Of a stretch of DNA of 64,000 nt, positions 43,893-57,500 are shown piece by piece (positions within the stretch are counted from its first letter, which is position 1; each line of letters opens with the position of its first letter). This DNA is from Cristatella mucedo (lineage: Eukaryota; Bryozoa; Phylactolaemata; Cristatellidae): positions 461,001 through 525,000 of the forward strand of contig WPIO01000089.1 of assembly GCA_009760855.2 (NCBI GenBank), given 5' to 3'. Below the pieces are notes generated by a model. The model was not told the origin of the DNA, did not search any database, and saw only the letters and a list, made by a program, of their open reading frames with translations. Position numbers and translations under genes: made by a program.

Positions 43893-45370
43893 TTATTTTT
43901 GAGCGAAGACGCTAAGCAGACGCCTGCACTTTCACAGACACCAGGCACCTCAGAAGAGGAGAAACCTGCATGCACAGTCCAAAAGAGAATATGGCCTGTA
44001 ACTCGACGAAGATCTTCAATGCAGCCCAGCACGAAGCGGTCCAACCACTTGCACCGAGTTTGGGCTTCTGTCGATTATAGCACCACTGACGAGCAACGTC
44101 AACTGACTCCTTTGACACTCGAGGTAGCTTCCGCGAGGTTTACGACTCGGCCTTGCACTGCAGTGGCTGAGGGCGAGCAGACCCTTACAAGCCAAAATGA
44201 GCAGGTGCCATCAGACAAAACCCATTGTAAAATCAGAAATCGAGCAAAATATATATAAACAAGGGCCTAAAACCAAAATTCTGCACCCTCTGCGTGTATT
44301 GTCTGCCCGGCATCTAGACAGGACCATTTCGGTGCTACGGTGGTGCTTTGGTAATGAGCTACTCTTTGATTATGGGTAGGAGCACGTATTGCACCTCACC
44401 TTGGTGCAGGTGCAATGTTATGTCCGAGGAAACTTGATGCGAAGCTAGGTCCTTGGCCGGGGTTTCAAGAGCAATCATACCCATGCCAGCAGGTCTGATT
44501 ATGAGATTTGACTCGTAGCCCAGTCCTTATCACGAGGCGATCATGAAACCTTACGAGAGCCATTCTGCCAGGCATTTGGACCCCATATTTACAAAGCAGT
44601 TCGGAATCCGCACGTGCAGTAGCCATGCCTACTTGCACTTGGACGTGTGCATCCTCTCAGCGGCCGGGCACCGGCTCTGGCTAGTCTGACTGAATCGAGC
44701 CGCCGGCATTCCGCCAGATGATGGCCTACCTGCTGCCTCTCAGCTCTCCCAGACTCACACTGCCCGGCTGGCAGCCGCCGGTGCGACACCATTCCGCTGT
44801 TGCTGCTTCAAGTATGTGCTGTACAACTGCCGACTGTTCTCACTGATTGTAGATTTGTAACGGAGAACACAAAAAATAAATGCATTGTTGAGTCCATCAG
44901 TTGAACAAGTTTGTATGTGCCAACACATGGCTGTGCAATTTAATCATGACTGAAAAACGACCCAGTTCCTTCAGCCACAGGAAGTTGTGGAACTGGTGAG
45001 CAATGAGCAGAACGACGACTGCAGCACTGGCACAGGAGGCGACGCGTCTGCAATGCCGCGCTCATGCCTAACTAACGCATTGCACCGAAACCCTCGGCGC
45101 TCAATGACTAGGAAAACTAACTACAGGTTCGACCACAAAAGGAAGGGCCCTCACTAAGCAAGCTGTTGAGGCGACCAAGTCAAAGGAAGATGCTGCCAGT
45201 GGTTGACGATGAGCACCATTGAAATCCATCGGCAGCCACTGGACCGTGAGTCCCTAGCAGAGCAGCTGCATTAGTAACTGTTCTGCTTGCACTGGTTTCC
45301 TTCGTGGTGGCAGATGAGTGTGAGATCAGCTGGACAGAAGATTAGGCAGTTGCCGTCTGACATCTGACCT
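43893..45370. other. 3' flank of the RIN-like gene; interspersed repeat at 44596-44760
   Basis: Contains the second copy of the repeat seen at 16825-16970. A plus-strand frame at 43899-44258 (119 codons) starts in the SINE tail and resembles nothing known. The 3' untranslated region of the RIN-like gene must lie here, but no confident minus-strand polyadenylation signal could be chosen. Confidence 0.4.
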
Positions 45371-45561
45371 TCAGTCCAAGATCGACGGCCATATGATCTG
45401 AGCTGTGATCCTTTTAAATGCAATCGAATGCCCTGGCCATTTTAAAAGAGCACTGGCCAGAGTGTCGCTGTCCACAAGTTTAGACTCTTTACCGTGTGCG
45501 ATGATGCAGATGGCATAATCTTGAGGATTGGTAATATAAAGTTTGTGAGCAACCATCGCAC
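45371..45561 (-). CDS. RIN/spri: RIN-like gene, Ras-association exon 2 and stop
   Basis: Acceptor TGCAATTTCCCTTAG; the split codon gives Cys, then AMVAHKLYITNPQDYAICII, AHGKESKLVDSDTLASALL and a short basic end FKRITAQIIWPSILD before the stop at 45371-45373. It aligns with CQICAEKFKVGDPEEYSLF and the VYKRI end of RIN2, so the C-terminus is complete and slightly shorter. Confidence 0.9.
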
Positions 45562-48500
45562 CTAAGGGAAATTGCAACAGTCAAAGTCACAATCGCAAAA
45601 GCTGGAAATGAGATGGCAGAACATCCAATGGAATTCTTACGGGCTATGTCGTGCATGCAATTTGAGCATGAGATGCAGCAACTTACAAATCTCCTTGACT
45701 TTTATCGCTGAGCAAGTCGGAACTATCGTGGTTCCAATGTTATTCGTCGTCTCATCAGGAACATACACTTTGACTAAACCGAGGGCGCTGATCCGGCCAC
45801 TTCCGCATGGCTCAGACTAAAGGAAAAACGAGAAGAAGCTGTGCTGGGCAAATCTGCAATTCTTGGCATTACGACATACTGACGGTAGGCTGTTCCGATG
45901 AGTTTCCTAGCTCATTTTAAGAATCCAGCACTGATTAAGCAGGCCAGCCGATGCTGCCTTAGCTTGCCAACGTCTCGCTGCAATAAATTTTAAGTGCATA
46001 CTATATGAATGCTTTGTGACTAATGAATTACCAAGAGCCACTTAATCAATAAACGTTCGTGACCAACAGGAACGATTTTTATTGCTAATCGCCGTAAGTG
46101 CAGAATACCTGTGCTTTATCGTTAACTGGTACTCGGCTGAAGGATTCTCACACATGTATAATGGGAAAACCTAGACAGTATTAAAATATCACACTCTGTC
46201 AGATAGTTACAGGCATTCTTGTCCTCTCTGCAGTATAAATGTATATAATGTTGAATTAAAGTCCGTCAGTAAACGCAAATCGCCAACGTCACGCTTCTTG
46301 TGTACCTTTTGTGATATAGATGATACACACTAACGAGGCACAGCTATGATTGTAATGTCAAGAACAGAGAGATGATTTATTAATTTAAATCTGTAGCAAC
46401 AACATGAACTCACAGTTGAAATTGAACGCTATTCTTTGCATTGAAGAGTGAAATAGTGATGAGCAGGCTTTGATTAGCGTTACTTATTTACGTACGCATG
46501 GAACTGTTGTAGAGCACTCTCACACTTGAAATTAAGTCCTTATTCATGAATTACCTTTAAAGAATAATTTAATACTTTAATTAATTCTGCAATTTTTCAT
46601 GGGCTATAGCTAGTGGTATAAAACGAGTCACTCGAGAGTTAGTCCAGAAACAATCAGTGAAGTCTAGCAGAAATGTTTTGGTACAAATTAGCGTTATCTC
46701 TACTCTTTTTATTTCTAGCCTGATATACAGTATAATTAAGTACGACAAATAGTCCTCAAAGTTAGAGATCGTAAAAAGGTGTGTCTGCTGTAGCCTCAGA
46801 TACTTAAGGAAAGCTGAAGCAAGTATAACTAAGCCGACGGTAATACTGAGCCGGCGTTATTTAGTTATAATTTATTAGTTATTTAGTTATAATTTAGTTA
46901 TAATAGTTATTTATCCTAACTTAGCCGACGGTAATACTGTTCAGTTTGTGTTCTGGCACTACGAACAGCAGCTAGTTAACCCGTAGGTGCAGCAGCTGGG
47001 GTTTAGGGAAAGCGCGTGTGAGTAGATGCGCGTGTGAGTAGATGCGTATGTGAGTAGATGCGTATGTGAGTGGATGAGCGTATGACGTGTGGATGCGCCC
47101 TTTTCCTCTGCTGACGTTTTTCAAAAAGATGTCGTAATTGGTTTCGTTACCAGCCGCGTGGATAGCTGCTATCTGACCCCTTTTGAAGTGAGCAGATATC
47201 GACTCGAAGAACCCGAAGAGACGTGAGCAAACAGGTGAGTGCCAGTAAGTCCGAATTTAACACGCCCAGCATTGGCATTAAAGTCTCTCGAAGATTGGAC
47301 TTTAGGCGCAGATAGAAATCGAGACTCTTCACGAAACATTTTTGTGGCAGATTCAACCAACATGTGGCATACAGATAAGACAGCACGTTTTAATAACCAA
47401 AAGAGAAGGCCGAACTCGTGATTGGCTTCGGCCAGCTAGGTTTGGCAAGCATATTAGACTGAGTAACTTACCTATGCATCCGGACAATACCGTTAAGCGT
47501 TCAGACAATCACCTTACTTCGCACACTGCTGTTTCATACATCCCGTCTTGACTTCTGTAATTCACTGCTTGCCAGTCTACCGGCTTGTGCACTCAGGCGC
47601 TTACAGCTGGTGCAAGACTCTGCAGCTAAGCTAGTCTGTCGTAAGCACCGCAGTTGCCACATCACACCACTTCTCGCCGACCTGCACTCGCTACCAGTCA
47701 GGCAACGCATCATTTTGTCCCTCACTTTTAGGTCCGTCCATTCTCTGGCTCCAGCTTACTTATCAGATCTACTGCTAGATCTACCACCTATCAGCCTACC
47801 TATCAGATCTACTCCATCACATCCGATCCCTATCCAAGATTAGGAGCTGCCTCCCACATTGGCTTGTAAAAAATTAAACTAGCTCTTTAGTTCTGTCTCG
47901 GCTTGATTATTGTAATTCCCTTCTGGCTGGGCTGCCAAAGAAAGCTATTATGCCACTACAGCAGACTATGAATATGGCTGCAAGGCTGGTCTTCAAGTCC
48001 CAGCGGTTTGGGCACGTGTCTCCTTTGCTGAAAGAGCTAGGATGGTTGCCGGTTGAGCAAAAGATACAGAGCAAAGTTCTTACGCTGACCCACAAGGCCC
48101 GCCACGGCTTGGCTCCTTCGTGCCTAGCTGAACTGCTGCATCAGTTTTAGCCTGTTCGCACCCTCAGGTCCTGTGTGGACAATACATTAGCTGTCCCATT
48201 CCTCCCCTTATGACAGTTGGCGACAGAAGCTTTAGCTCTGCAGGTCCTAGACTGTGGAACTCGCTTCCACAATTCTTACGCAACGACAACTACTCTCCTG
48301 CTGCCGACCATGGCTCATCCTTTTCAGCGGTCCTGAGCTGCTACTTCCATGCTACTCACTACCTCAACTGCTCTCCTGACTCTGCTATGCTTCCCACTTT
48401 TTCTTTGTTGCGTGAGACGAAGTCTGTTGGGTACCGAATGTGTACCGAAAGCCGCTTAGGCTGTGAGTGCGCTATACAAAACTCTCTTGCGTAACACCCA

Positions 48501-51500
48501 CATGGTCTTTATGACTTCGTGGAGTTACAGACGGAGATACATTACATTACATTACTGCCCCACCAGGCTAAGCACCGTACCACTCGCTTTTCGTAATCAA
48601 ACTGTTCACCTTTACGTCGTACAAACCTCAAATCCTTTGGAGACCGTGCCTTTAGTTTGTATGCTCCCAAAGTTTGGAACTCACTCCCGACCTCCGTCAC
48701 GACATCCCCTGACTTGACCACATTTAAAAAGAAACTAAAAACGCATCTATTTATCACAGCATAGTGTGTGTGGGTCCCTGTGATTTGTCCTTTATATGCT
48801 AATGCGTGCTGACATGGTGCATGCAGCACTAACCACACTTGCATGCTGCCCCTGTGCATGTCACCCCTAACCATGTTGTTCTTGTTGTTTATCGAGCATG
48901 CTACTACTAACCATTCAATAATGCTTCAGCAAACGTAAAGCACATAGAAGAGATTGAGTTATCTGAAGGCACTTTATCAAGTGTGTTATTGTTATTATTA
49001 TTATCATTACTGTTATTATTATGTCAATGGTCGGGCACAAGACACTTACTTGCTGGGTTCAAGCATCTGAGCTGATTGGCCCTCGAAACTGTGGCCTATG
49101 GGAGCACTATATGCAGTGGCATCAGCTAACATCACACAGCAAGTGTTGAAATTGCACTGCTTCAGACACTTACGGCGATCGGAGAAGCTGACATTCCCAA
49201 GCAGCCCATGCTTTTAATGATGGTAACCACACTGTTGAGTGTCATGATGTAGTAGGCGCCCTCGCCACAGCTGAGAGAGGGTGGTAGGAGCCCTCGCATG
49301 TACTCGGCCTCGATTTCAGCATGCACTGCACCACACTGTACCAGCACGTAAGCCAGCACCGTCAGGAAGTCTGCTAATGGAAAAACCGGGAGAGCAATAA
49401 ATATCCTACGGTCTGCTAATAGCGACTGCAGCTTCGGCCGTCTGTACACAGCCTCAATGCCGGTTGGCATTGTGAGTGCCGAGTGACAGGCCTGCCACAT
49501 AAAAGCTCTGTCAAGGTTTGCCGTCACAGCCCTCAAATGCCAAATGTCAAATGCCAATCGGGAAATCGACTAACAGAAGGCAGTGGTGCTAATGCTGGCA
49601 TCAGTTGCTCAGAGGGATAAGTTTCGAACAAGTGGCTCGCGACTTCTATTCTCTCCTCTCCTAAAGAGTAAGTCATTCAATATGCTCAGTGATGCAAGAG
49701 CAAACTACAGACGTGACAACAAAACTCGTGAGCACAGATGGAGCTCAGGTCTCGTTCTGCTCTGGCAGCCGAAGCCGGCAATGCATGAAATGCGTGTAAG
49801 CCTCGTTTCAAATTAACATTATGACTGGCTACATGTGAAGATTTATTCAAGAGAGTTTTTTTGGCTGCTGACACGGGATGGCTTTAGCTGAAGGGTCGAT
49901 ATACTATCGACTACTACTGAAGAGAGAGAAGGATTGGGTAGCATGAGAGGTGTCCGGCCCGCTGGAGAGACTAGTAGTGCCGAAGGCAGTTGCTAGGCTG
50001 AAACGGGTTGCACAAAGCACCCCATCAAACTGAGCCACTGAGTAACAAAGCATGGCAAAGAATTCTGCTCAAACCGAACGATCAGATACTCCAGGACATG
50101 CTGCATGGGTGCAGCTGCTTCGGGCAGTACCTTCTGCTGGCATGCATTCTGAGCTTCCGCCACGTGTGCCACATGCTTTGCCCACGACCCAGGCATCGTT
50201 GCAGCCAATGATGTTGTACACCTCACAGCAAGCGGACAGCAGATTCTCGAGCTTCTTAATCGGCGAATACGTGTTTTGCATCTTTACGAAGTACGTCTTG
50301 ATGCATTCTAAAGTGCGCCCTTGCGATGTCGACAAGCACGTTCCGAGTCCGAGCTCAGGCATCGACTTTGATCTTGCAGCTCGAATGCCGTCTGCCACGG
50401 CTTTCAAGCTACCATTTCTGTAAAATACGGTCGGCAATATATGCGATCAGTGAGGAATCTCTAGAAATGAGGACTGATAGTCAAGAACGAGTCCACAACG
50501 GTTGTTTTCAAGAATTTGTCCTCGGATATCGATATCCAAGGCATTAATGCAACTCGTAAGATCAATCGCACACGCGAGCACGTGCGCACACACACACGTG
50601 CACTAGCACGTTTACACATTCCTGACCGGCAGCTCAGAAGACTAAAGCGCCTTCAGTCCCAGATGGCTCCAAGAGCAGCACGAAACCAGCTGCTACTTGA
50701 GCCTTCATCTACTTCGTCTAAGGTCATGTTCACTAGGGTAATAATTTCACTTGACGAGTTTAGGACTTTCACAGTGGTATCGGTGCAGCTAATATTTCTG
50801 CATGTATTTTTCAAGTTCTGAGAGAATCTAAACTGAGAAGCTACTCCTTGACAGCAAAATCTGAAAATGCATCTGACACCGAAGCCGTGGAAATACTGCC
50901 TCTACCTAGTATCAAATCGAGAGCAAGGCGAGAGTTTGCTATCAAGCTATGTAGAAGGAGTGTGCGATTTCTCTGTCCTGCAGCAAAAAAGAAGCAACTG
51001 TAAACACGTAGACTCACACAACCAGAGGTCATCTTTGGGCGGTAATAATGTGGATCGAAGCCTCTGATCAAGTCATCCGAACAGAGAAATCTTGGTGAAC
51101 GTATGCACATGTTCGTGCACATACTTGCATGCAAATAAATGAATAAAATTCATTTCTATAGTGCCCTAAGAGAGTTTAACCTTTATTCAGGTGCTTTACA
51201 TGTGCCACGGGGCACGAGCCCACGACCTCGGCCTGACCTTGGTCGGGGCGAGCACCTTAACCACGGGCCAAACCAACTCAGCAAGCACGATTGCAAGCAC
51301 GCACATGCAAAGTGTGCATTGCAAACGTTTAAAAAAGTCTTAGATGCTCAATGTGTGCTCATACATGCACAGATAAATATAAACCAACAGGACAGTTTTG
51401 ATCTAATTATTAACATTGTAGCAGCAGCAGATCAGAAGCTTGCCAGGATGCTTCGACTGTCGTTCGCTTTCGTTGTTTGTGCACGCAGGATAAATGACCA

Positions 51501-54500
51501 CTTTGAGGCCAATAATTGATTAATTGACGGATGTTGCTGCGTGCCACTTTAGGACACAGCTCTGGTTGTGTGACATTGGCTGCTACAGGCATGTTGACAG
51601 CCGTGGTGGGATTTTCAATTTACTATGCAGATATTGTCTGACCACAAAAGGCCCACAGTGTATCCCAAAAAGATAAGACTATGATGCGATATAAGCCAAG
51701 CGACTGCTTTTTTCAAAGATACCTTCTGCTTGCCAAGGGCTTCCGAAAGCGACCAGGAATGAGGAACACGCAGCAGGGGTGAGTGGATGTAATGGTGTCA
51801 AAGAAGTATGTCGGCTAAATCGGTTATGGCGCTTCGTGCACGGGCTCGAACGCCGATGTGACAGACCTAACCCAAATAAGCTTTACCGAGACCTGGCGAG
51901 CATACGCAAATTCCTGAGACCAGCATGCAGATGTGAGCCTGTCAGCAGAGTCGGCTGGCAGGTTTGATGGTAGACCAGCCAGCTGCTGGGAGGGAGGGGA
52001 GGCAAGAATCTTGCATCCCAACTACCAGGAAGCAACAGTGAGCCAGCAGCCTCAGAGCGTGTCGCCTCTGCAGGCATCCGGTCCGCGCTATCAGCGGCGA
52101 GCATACTTACTTATTAAAGTGGCAGACGAACGCCCTGTATATGACGGGCTTCAGCGGCAGCACCACGCACTTGAGCAGGGCGCCCTCCAGAATGGCGTCC
52201 ACGTTGAGGAACTCGCACACGTCGAGCTGCAAAGCAGAAGGCGTGCAGTGCGACCTTCTGACATCATAACTCTGCAACATGGAGACGTCGGCAGCAGTGG
52301 CAGCGGCAGCAGTGAGCATTCCTGGAAGGGCAGAGTAGCGCTGAGAGATGCCTTCGCACCTTCGCCCTTTCGTCTTGCAGAAGCTGATCGAGCGAGGCAT
52401 CACCACGGTTCATGAGGAAGTTCTTGATGCCAGTCATGAACTGGCGGACGTTGCTGAGCAGAACGCGCGGATTGCCTTCGGTGCTTTCCTGAGTGCAATG
52501 GATGAACTGGTGGACCGCATCGCCGAACATCGTACCCCTGTCCTGTGCCAGGCGACAGACCAGCTCTCGAATGGTTGCGCTAGGCTGGATCGCTGCCTCG
52601 TCGGCCGCCGAAGTAGCGGCCCCGCTAGGGTTCCCCGGACGACGCGTCTGGGCAAGAGTTCTACGTCTGCTCAGCTTTGGTGACCCTGTGACGACAAATG
52701 CAAGAAGAAAGTGTCAGCATTTGATGCAAAGCCGAGTGAGTGCTCCGGATGCAAGGGCTCAGACACGAGACGTCTTGTATCTGAGTGGCTCCTGCCACGC
52801 CTCTCCTTGCTGCAAGCTTAAGAGGTGCCGCATCACTAGCAACAGCACTCAAGTAAGAAAGACAAACGAAAGGGCACATGAATGTGTGGAGAAACGGGCA
52901 GGCCAGCAGTAGGACAGGTGGGCGGGCGGACAGGTGGGCGGGCGGACAGGTGGGCGGGCGGACAGGTGGGCGGGCGGACAGGTGGGCGGGCGGACAGGTG
53001 GGCGGGCGGACAGGTGGGCGGGCGGACAGGTGGGCGGGCGGACAGGTGGGGGCGGACAGGTGGGGCGGCGGACGGTGGGCGGGCGGTGGGCGGGCGGACA
53101 GGTGGGCGGGCGGACAGGTGGGCGGGCGGGTGGCTGGATGAATGGATGGGCTGACTGGCTAAGGGGGCGGGGGAGGACGAACAGATGGATGGTTATATGG
53201 ATATACGAATGGAAGAATGGACAGATAAAGATAGGTTGTCAGATAATACAGCAGAGAGGCCGGATGCGTTGACCTTGTTAGAGCACCAGCATGGACCGAA
53301 CGTACTCATTTGCTTAACTCTTTGGCTGAAATCCCGTAGCGATGCCTGGCTGTTCTTGCATGGATTGATCGAAGGCGACTGCGGCCCTCGGCTGCCCAGT
53401 CGTGGTGCAGCCGAGACAGTGCCCTTCACCTACGACGTCAAAAAAATAAGAGAACATCGCTAATGCGGTATTCCGGTGACCACCACGAGAGCTTGGCATA
53501 TGAAGGATCAGTTTCGCACAATTTGCACCCACTGCCAAGCGTTCAAGTCAAATGAACGATGATCGAGCATGCAACTGTTGGCTCATCGCCGTGCCGGCAC
53601 GCCTGCGCCTCCTGCACAAGTGTGTCCGACCAGCCTCACAATGAGGGCCAACGCCAGGCTTCGCGGTGGGCCACTAGGTGCCACAGCTGAACTAGGGATT
53701 CGCGATTGAGCGACGGTAACCAAGCTGGGGTCAAAACAGTGGCAGTCAGCACTTGGCACAGGAGCCCTCGACGGCAAGTTTCCCCGCCAGCGCACTCGCA
53801 TAGCAGTTGCACACTCGGGTGAAGCAACCGTTCTTTCGACGCAGCGTTTCGTCTGGAGGCTGCGCCAAGCTCGAATGTGCCGCTGGCACTTGCCCTGGCG
53901 CTGACCCGCTAAGCACCTTCTCAGCTTCTACTCTTCGTCCCTTTACAATCCTAGACAGCTCAAACTCGACAGCTCAATCTCGCCGAGACTGATGCCGCCT
54001 TGCAGTGCCATCCATCTCGCCTCTGCCCTCGCTTTGCCATCGTGTCAGCTTCCTGAGCCGAGGAGCTAGCCGTGCTAGCCGCGAGTAGCAGACGAGCCGC
54101 AGGCCGAGACCACTTGCGCTCGCTTTGTACCTGGTAGATGTTATCCAACGAGCTGTCCAGCTCGGTCCCGCTGTCCGCCTCTTCGGAAAGATGCCGAGAA
54201 GCATTTGCGACAGCGCTGCCGGCTGCAGCAGAGGCGGCAGCGCTCGGCACGCCCTCTTCACAGCCGCTGCCACCGCTGCACAAACACGGCACGCCCACTC
54301 CGGCTGCTGCAGCGGCCGGGGCGTGGGTCGAGTCGCCCTCCGGAGGCAGCTGAGGCAGCTGAGGAGGAGGAGGAAGAGGAGGAGCTCGACTTTCTGACCT
54401 GCTGCTGCCGCCGCAGCAGCAGCAGCTGGGACGGCCTCTGACGCTGCTCGTACGCACCACGGCGGGGCACTCCTGGTCGGACTCGGTGACGGCAGTGTCG

Positions 54501-57500
54501 CGGCAAGCCTCGAGAGCGAGCAGCGGTTCGAGAGCGCTGTCCCACCCAGCAGCCGCTGACGACGACGACGACGACGATGGCTTCGGCGCCGCCGTCGTCT
54601 TCGACGCCACCGATGCAGATCGCCCACTGGCGTCACCGCCTCCGCCATCCCTCCTCGCCCTTTGGCCGAGCTGCAAGACGGCAGCAGCCTCCGCCGCAAC
54701 GGCAGCATCCGTCCGATCGTAAGCTTGCATGCTGCAGCAGCAGCTGCCGCTGCCTTCCCTTGCCTCTCCATCGGGGCATTTGACGAGCTCGTAGCCGCCG
54801 GACGCCACGCCGAACGGGTCGTCCGATCCCTCACAGTCGTCGTCGTCGCCGCCGCTGCTAGCAGCGACGCTGCGCATCTGGATGCCGAGGCTCTCCTGCG
54901 ACGAGCAGGAGCGCTCGGCGAACGACCTGTGGCAGCAGCTGCTGCGGCAAGCATCGCCGCTGCCGCTTGGGCTATCGCTGCCGTCGCCGGGAGCGCCGGC
55001 AGGCGAGGAGCCGGCTGCAGTGGCAGCGGCGGCGGCGGCCGTCCTCAGCAGCTCCTCGGCCGGTCCGACGTCCCACGGCTTGGAGAAGACGGTGCTGCCG
55101 TAGCTGCCGACGGAGAGCCGATGGCCGACGGCAATGCCGGCCGACGGCAGGTTGTCGTACGTGCTCAGGCGCTGCAGGTTGCTCGGCGTCAGCGCGCTGA
55201 TCGGCTCGAAGGCGTACTCGCGCGATTGCGAGCGCACGACGTCGAGCAGTGTCAGACTCTCGTGACTGCCGCCACTGCTGCCACTGCTGCCACTTCTGCT
55301 GCCAGCGCTGTCGGCTCGGCAGCGCTTGGTTCTTCGGCAGCGGCTGCGGCCTACGAGGTTGAGGTGAAGTGGAAACTTGGGGCAGCACGTTTGCTGCTGC
55401 TGCTGCTCCTGCCGCTGCAGCATGTCGCCGTCTGATTCGTCTGCCCCGATCGCCCGCAGGCAAGCCATGAGCTCGACCTCGTCGTCGTCGTCGCCAGCTT
55501 GTTGCTCCGCACCGAGTGCTAGCCGCAGCTCCAGGCGGCTCGGAGCGGCCGAAGCCGCCTGCGGCCGCTCGCGAGGTGAGGCATCCGGCGGCTGCCGCGC
55601 CTGGATATGCGGGTGGCATGCTCCGACGCTGCCCACACTGCTGCTACCGCTTCCGCCTCCAAGCACGGCAGCAGCTCCAAGGCCACCGCTTTCCTTTTCC
55701 CTGAAGCAGCTAGGTATGCGTGCCAGGCATCCGGCGAAGGGTGGCGAGGCGGCTGGAGCTTCTGCAAAAAATAGCCGAGCTCTCCTCGCTAGGCCGGCTG
55801 CGTCAAGCGAGGCGGCGGAGCCGAATGCACGGCGCCAGCAGCAGCAGCAGCAGCAGCCGTGCAGCAGTGGCGCCGATTCCCACCAGATTGGGCTGCTGGT
55901 TCGTGGCAGGGAGGATTTGCCGAACCTGCGTGCAGGTGAAGAAAGTGCACGACCGGTCGCGTGCACGTGACCACCCGCCACCGCCACCCGCCACCCGCCC
56001 CCACCGTCGCGGCCGCTGGCGACAACGCCGGTCGTCGTTGTCGCCGCCAGCACGTTAGAAGTGAGTGCAAAAGGAACCTATCGTGCTAAAAAAAAAGAAC
56101 CGTGTCCAAGGGCATGGCAGTTCTTTGCTGGATTACGTACTAAATGATAGGGGCCGATCCATTTATAGTGCACGGACCTTTTGTCACCCGCACCCAACTT
56201 GAATGTCACCTGCATCGAGCCATTGGGACAGCAACAGCATTCTTGTCTCTCTTAACATAATCGGATGTCCGATTAAGGCTGCACCTGAGCCGCCTGTGCT
56301 GCCATTAGAACATATTGGCACGCGCAGAAACAACTACGAGGAGCGCCCTCAAGGGTTAGACCTGTGATCGCACGTCCCCCTCACCCCTCACCCCTCTGCA
56401 GCAGTAGCAGCAGCAAAAACAGCTGTGCAGCGATCCACCGCCGGGCACGACTCAGTTGGCACGAACTAAGCTCTGGCCGCTCGAGCACCTAGTGCAGAGC
56501 ACCCGCACCTAGTGACGTGAGCAGCAGCGAACGCGGCACGTGCCTGGATGGCGGCCCTCCTCTGCAAAGCTCTGCGACAGACCTGCGGCAAGCGCCGAGG
56601 GCCGCTCGTCGGGCTCTGCACGATGCCGCCACTTTGCTGCCTTTGCTGCCGCTGCATTATCGCCTTCCGATTCGTCGGTGGCAACGGCGTTCGACGGTCG
56701 GCGAAGCTCGGCGAGGCGTCCCCGGGCCAAGCCGTCATCCCGGGCTAGCACAGCGTTCTTGGCACCCGACGACGCTAGGGAACACGACGGCTCTGCCACG
56801 ATGGAGCCGTCATCGACGTCATCGGTGCCACTGGGGTCAGCCGGTGGACCGCTGGAGGACTCGCGGCAGCTGGCGGCTTCGAGCGTTCCAGCGCCGCCGC
56901 CAGCCGCCATTCGAGCAACGGCACTGCTGCTGCCGTTACTGGTGGCGGATGCCGTCAGATCCCTCGTGCCTCCTCGTATGATGTCGAAGCGTTGCTGCTG
57001 CTGCACACTCCACGAAGGCTGACGACGCAGCAGCACGTGCGGCGGCAGCTTCCTGGGCTGCTGCGGCGCCGGCACCGCCGAAGCCAGCGCGCTGCCGCCG
57101 GTCGAGTGGTGTCTGAGCAACTGTCGCGATGACTGCTGCACGACACCGAGCGACCGTCGCCGACGTACCGGCGAGCGCTCACACATTTTACTGACAATGG
57201 CGGCCGGAACGCTGCCCACACGACTGCGGCGCGCCAGCAGCTCCGGTTGCCATCGGAGCAGGGAGAGACTGGGCACCGCCTGTGGCAGCGGGCTCTCTAG
57301 CATCGGGCTATGCAGCAAGCTTTCCGAGTCTCCGCCGCCACCGTCCGGTCGTGCTGTCGATGCCGAAGGGCACCCGACAGGGCTGTCGCTCAAGGTCGTC
57401 GCGGCAGCAGCAGCCGCTGCCGTCGTCTCCTCGAGACGTGACGACGACGATGACGTCACGGCGGCTGCCAACATTGCCAGGTGAGCACGACCGGCCGCGA

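Noticed and set aside
52878-53272. Plus-strand Gly/Arg/Trp repeat proteins
   Set aside because: They are translations of the 16-base minisatellite inside an intron on the other strand.
54662-55435. 257-codon plus-strand Ala-rich frame opposite the RIN-like exon
   Set aside because: It is a shadow of the minus-strand exon, caused by GC-rich low-complexity coding.
54131-55761. DLC/STARD-type RhoGAP gene
   Set aside because: Only a short YDN-type motif is shared; no RhoGAP or START domain follows, whereas RIN domains do.
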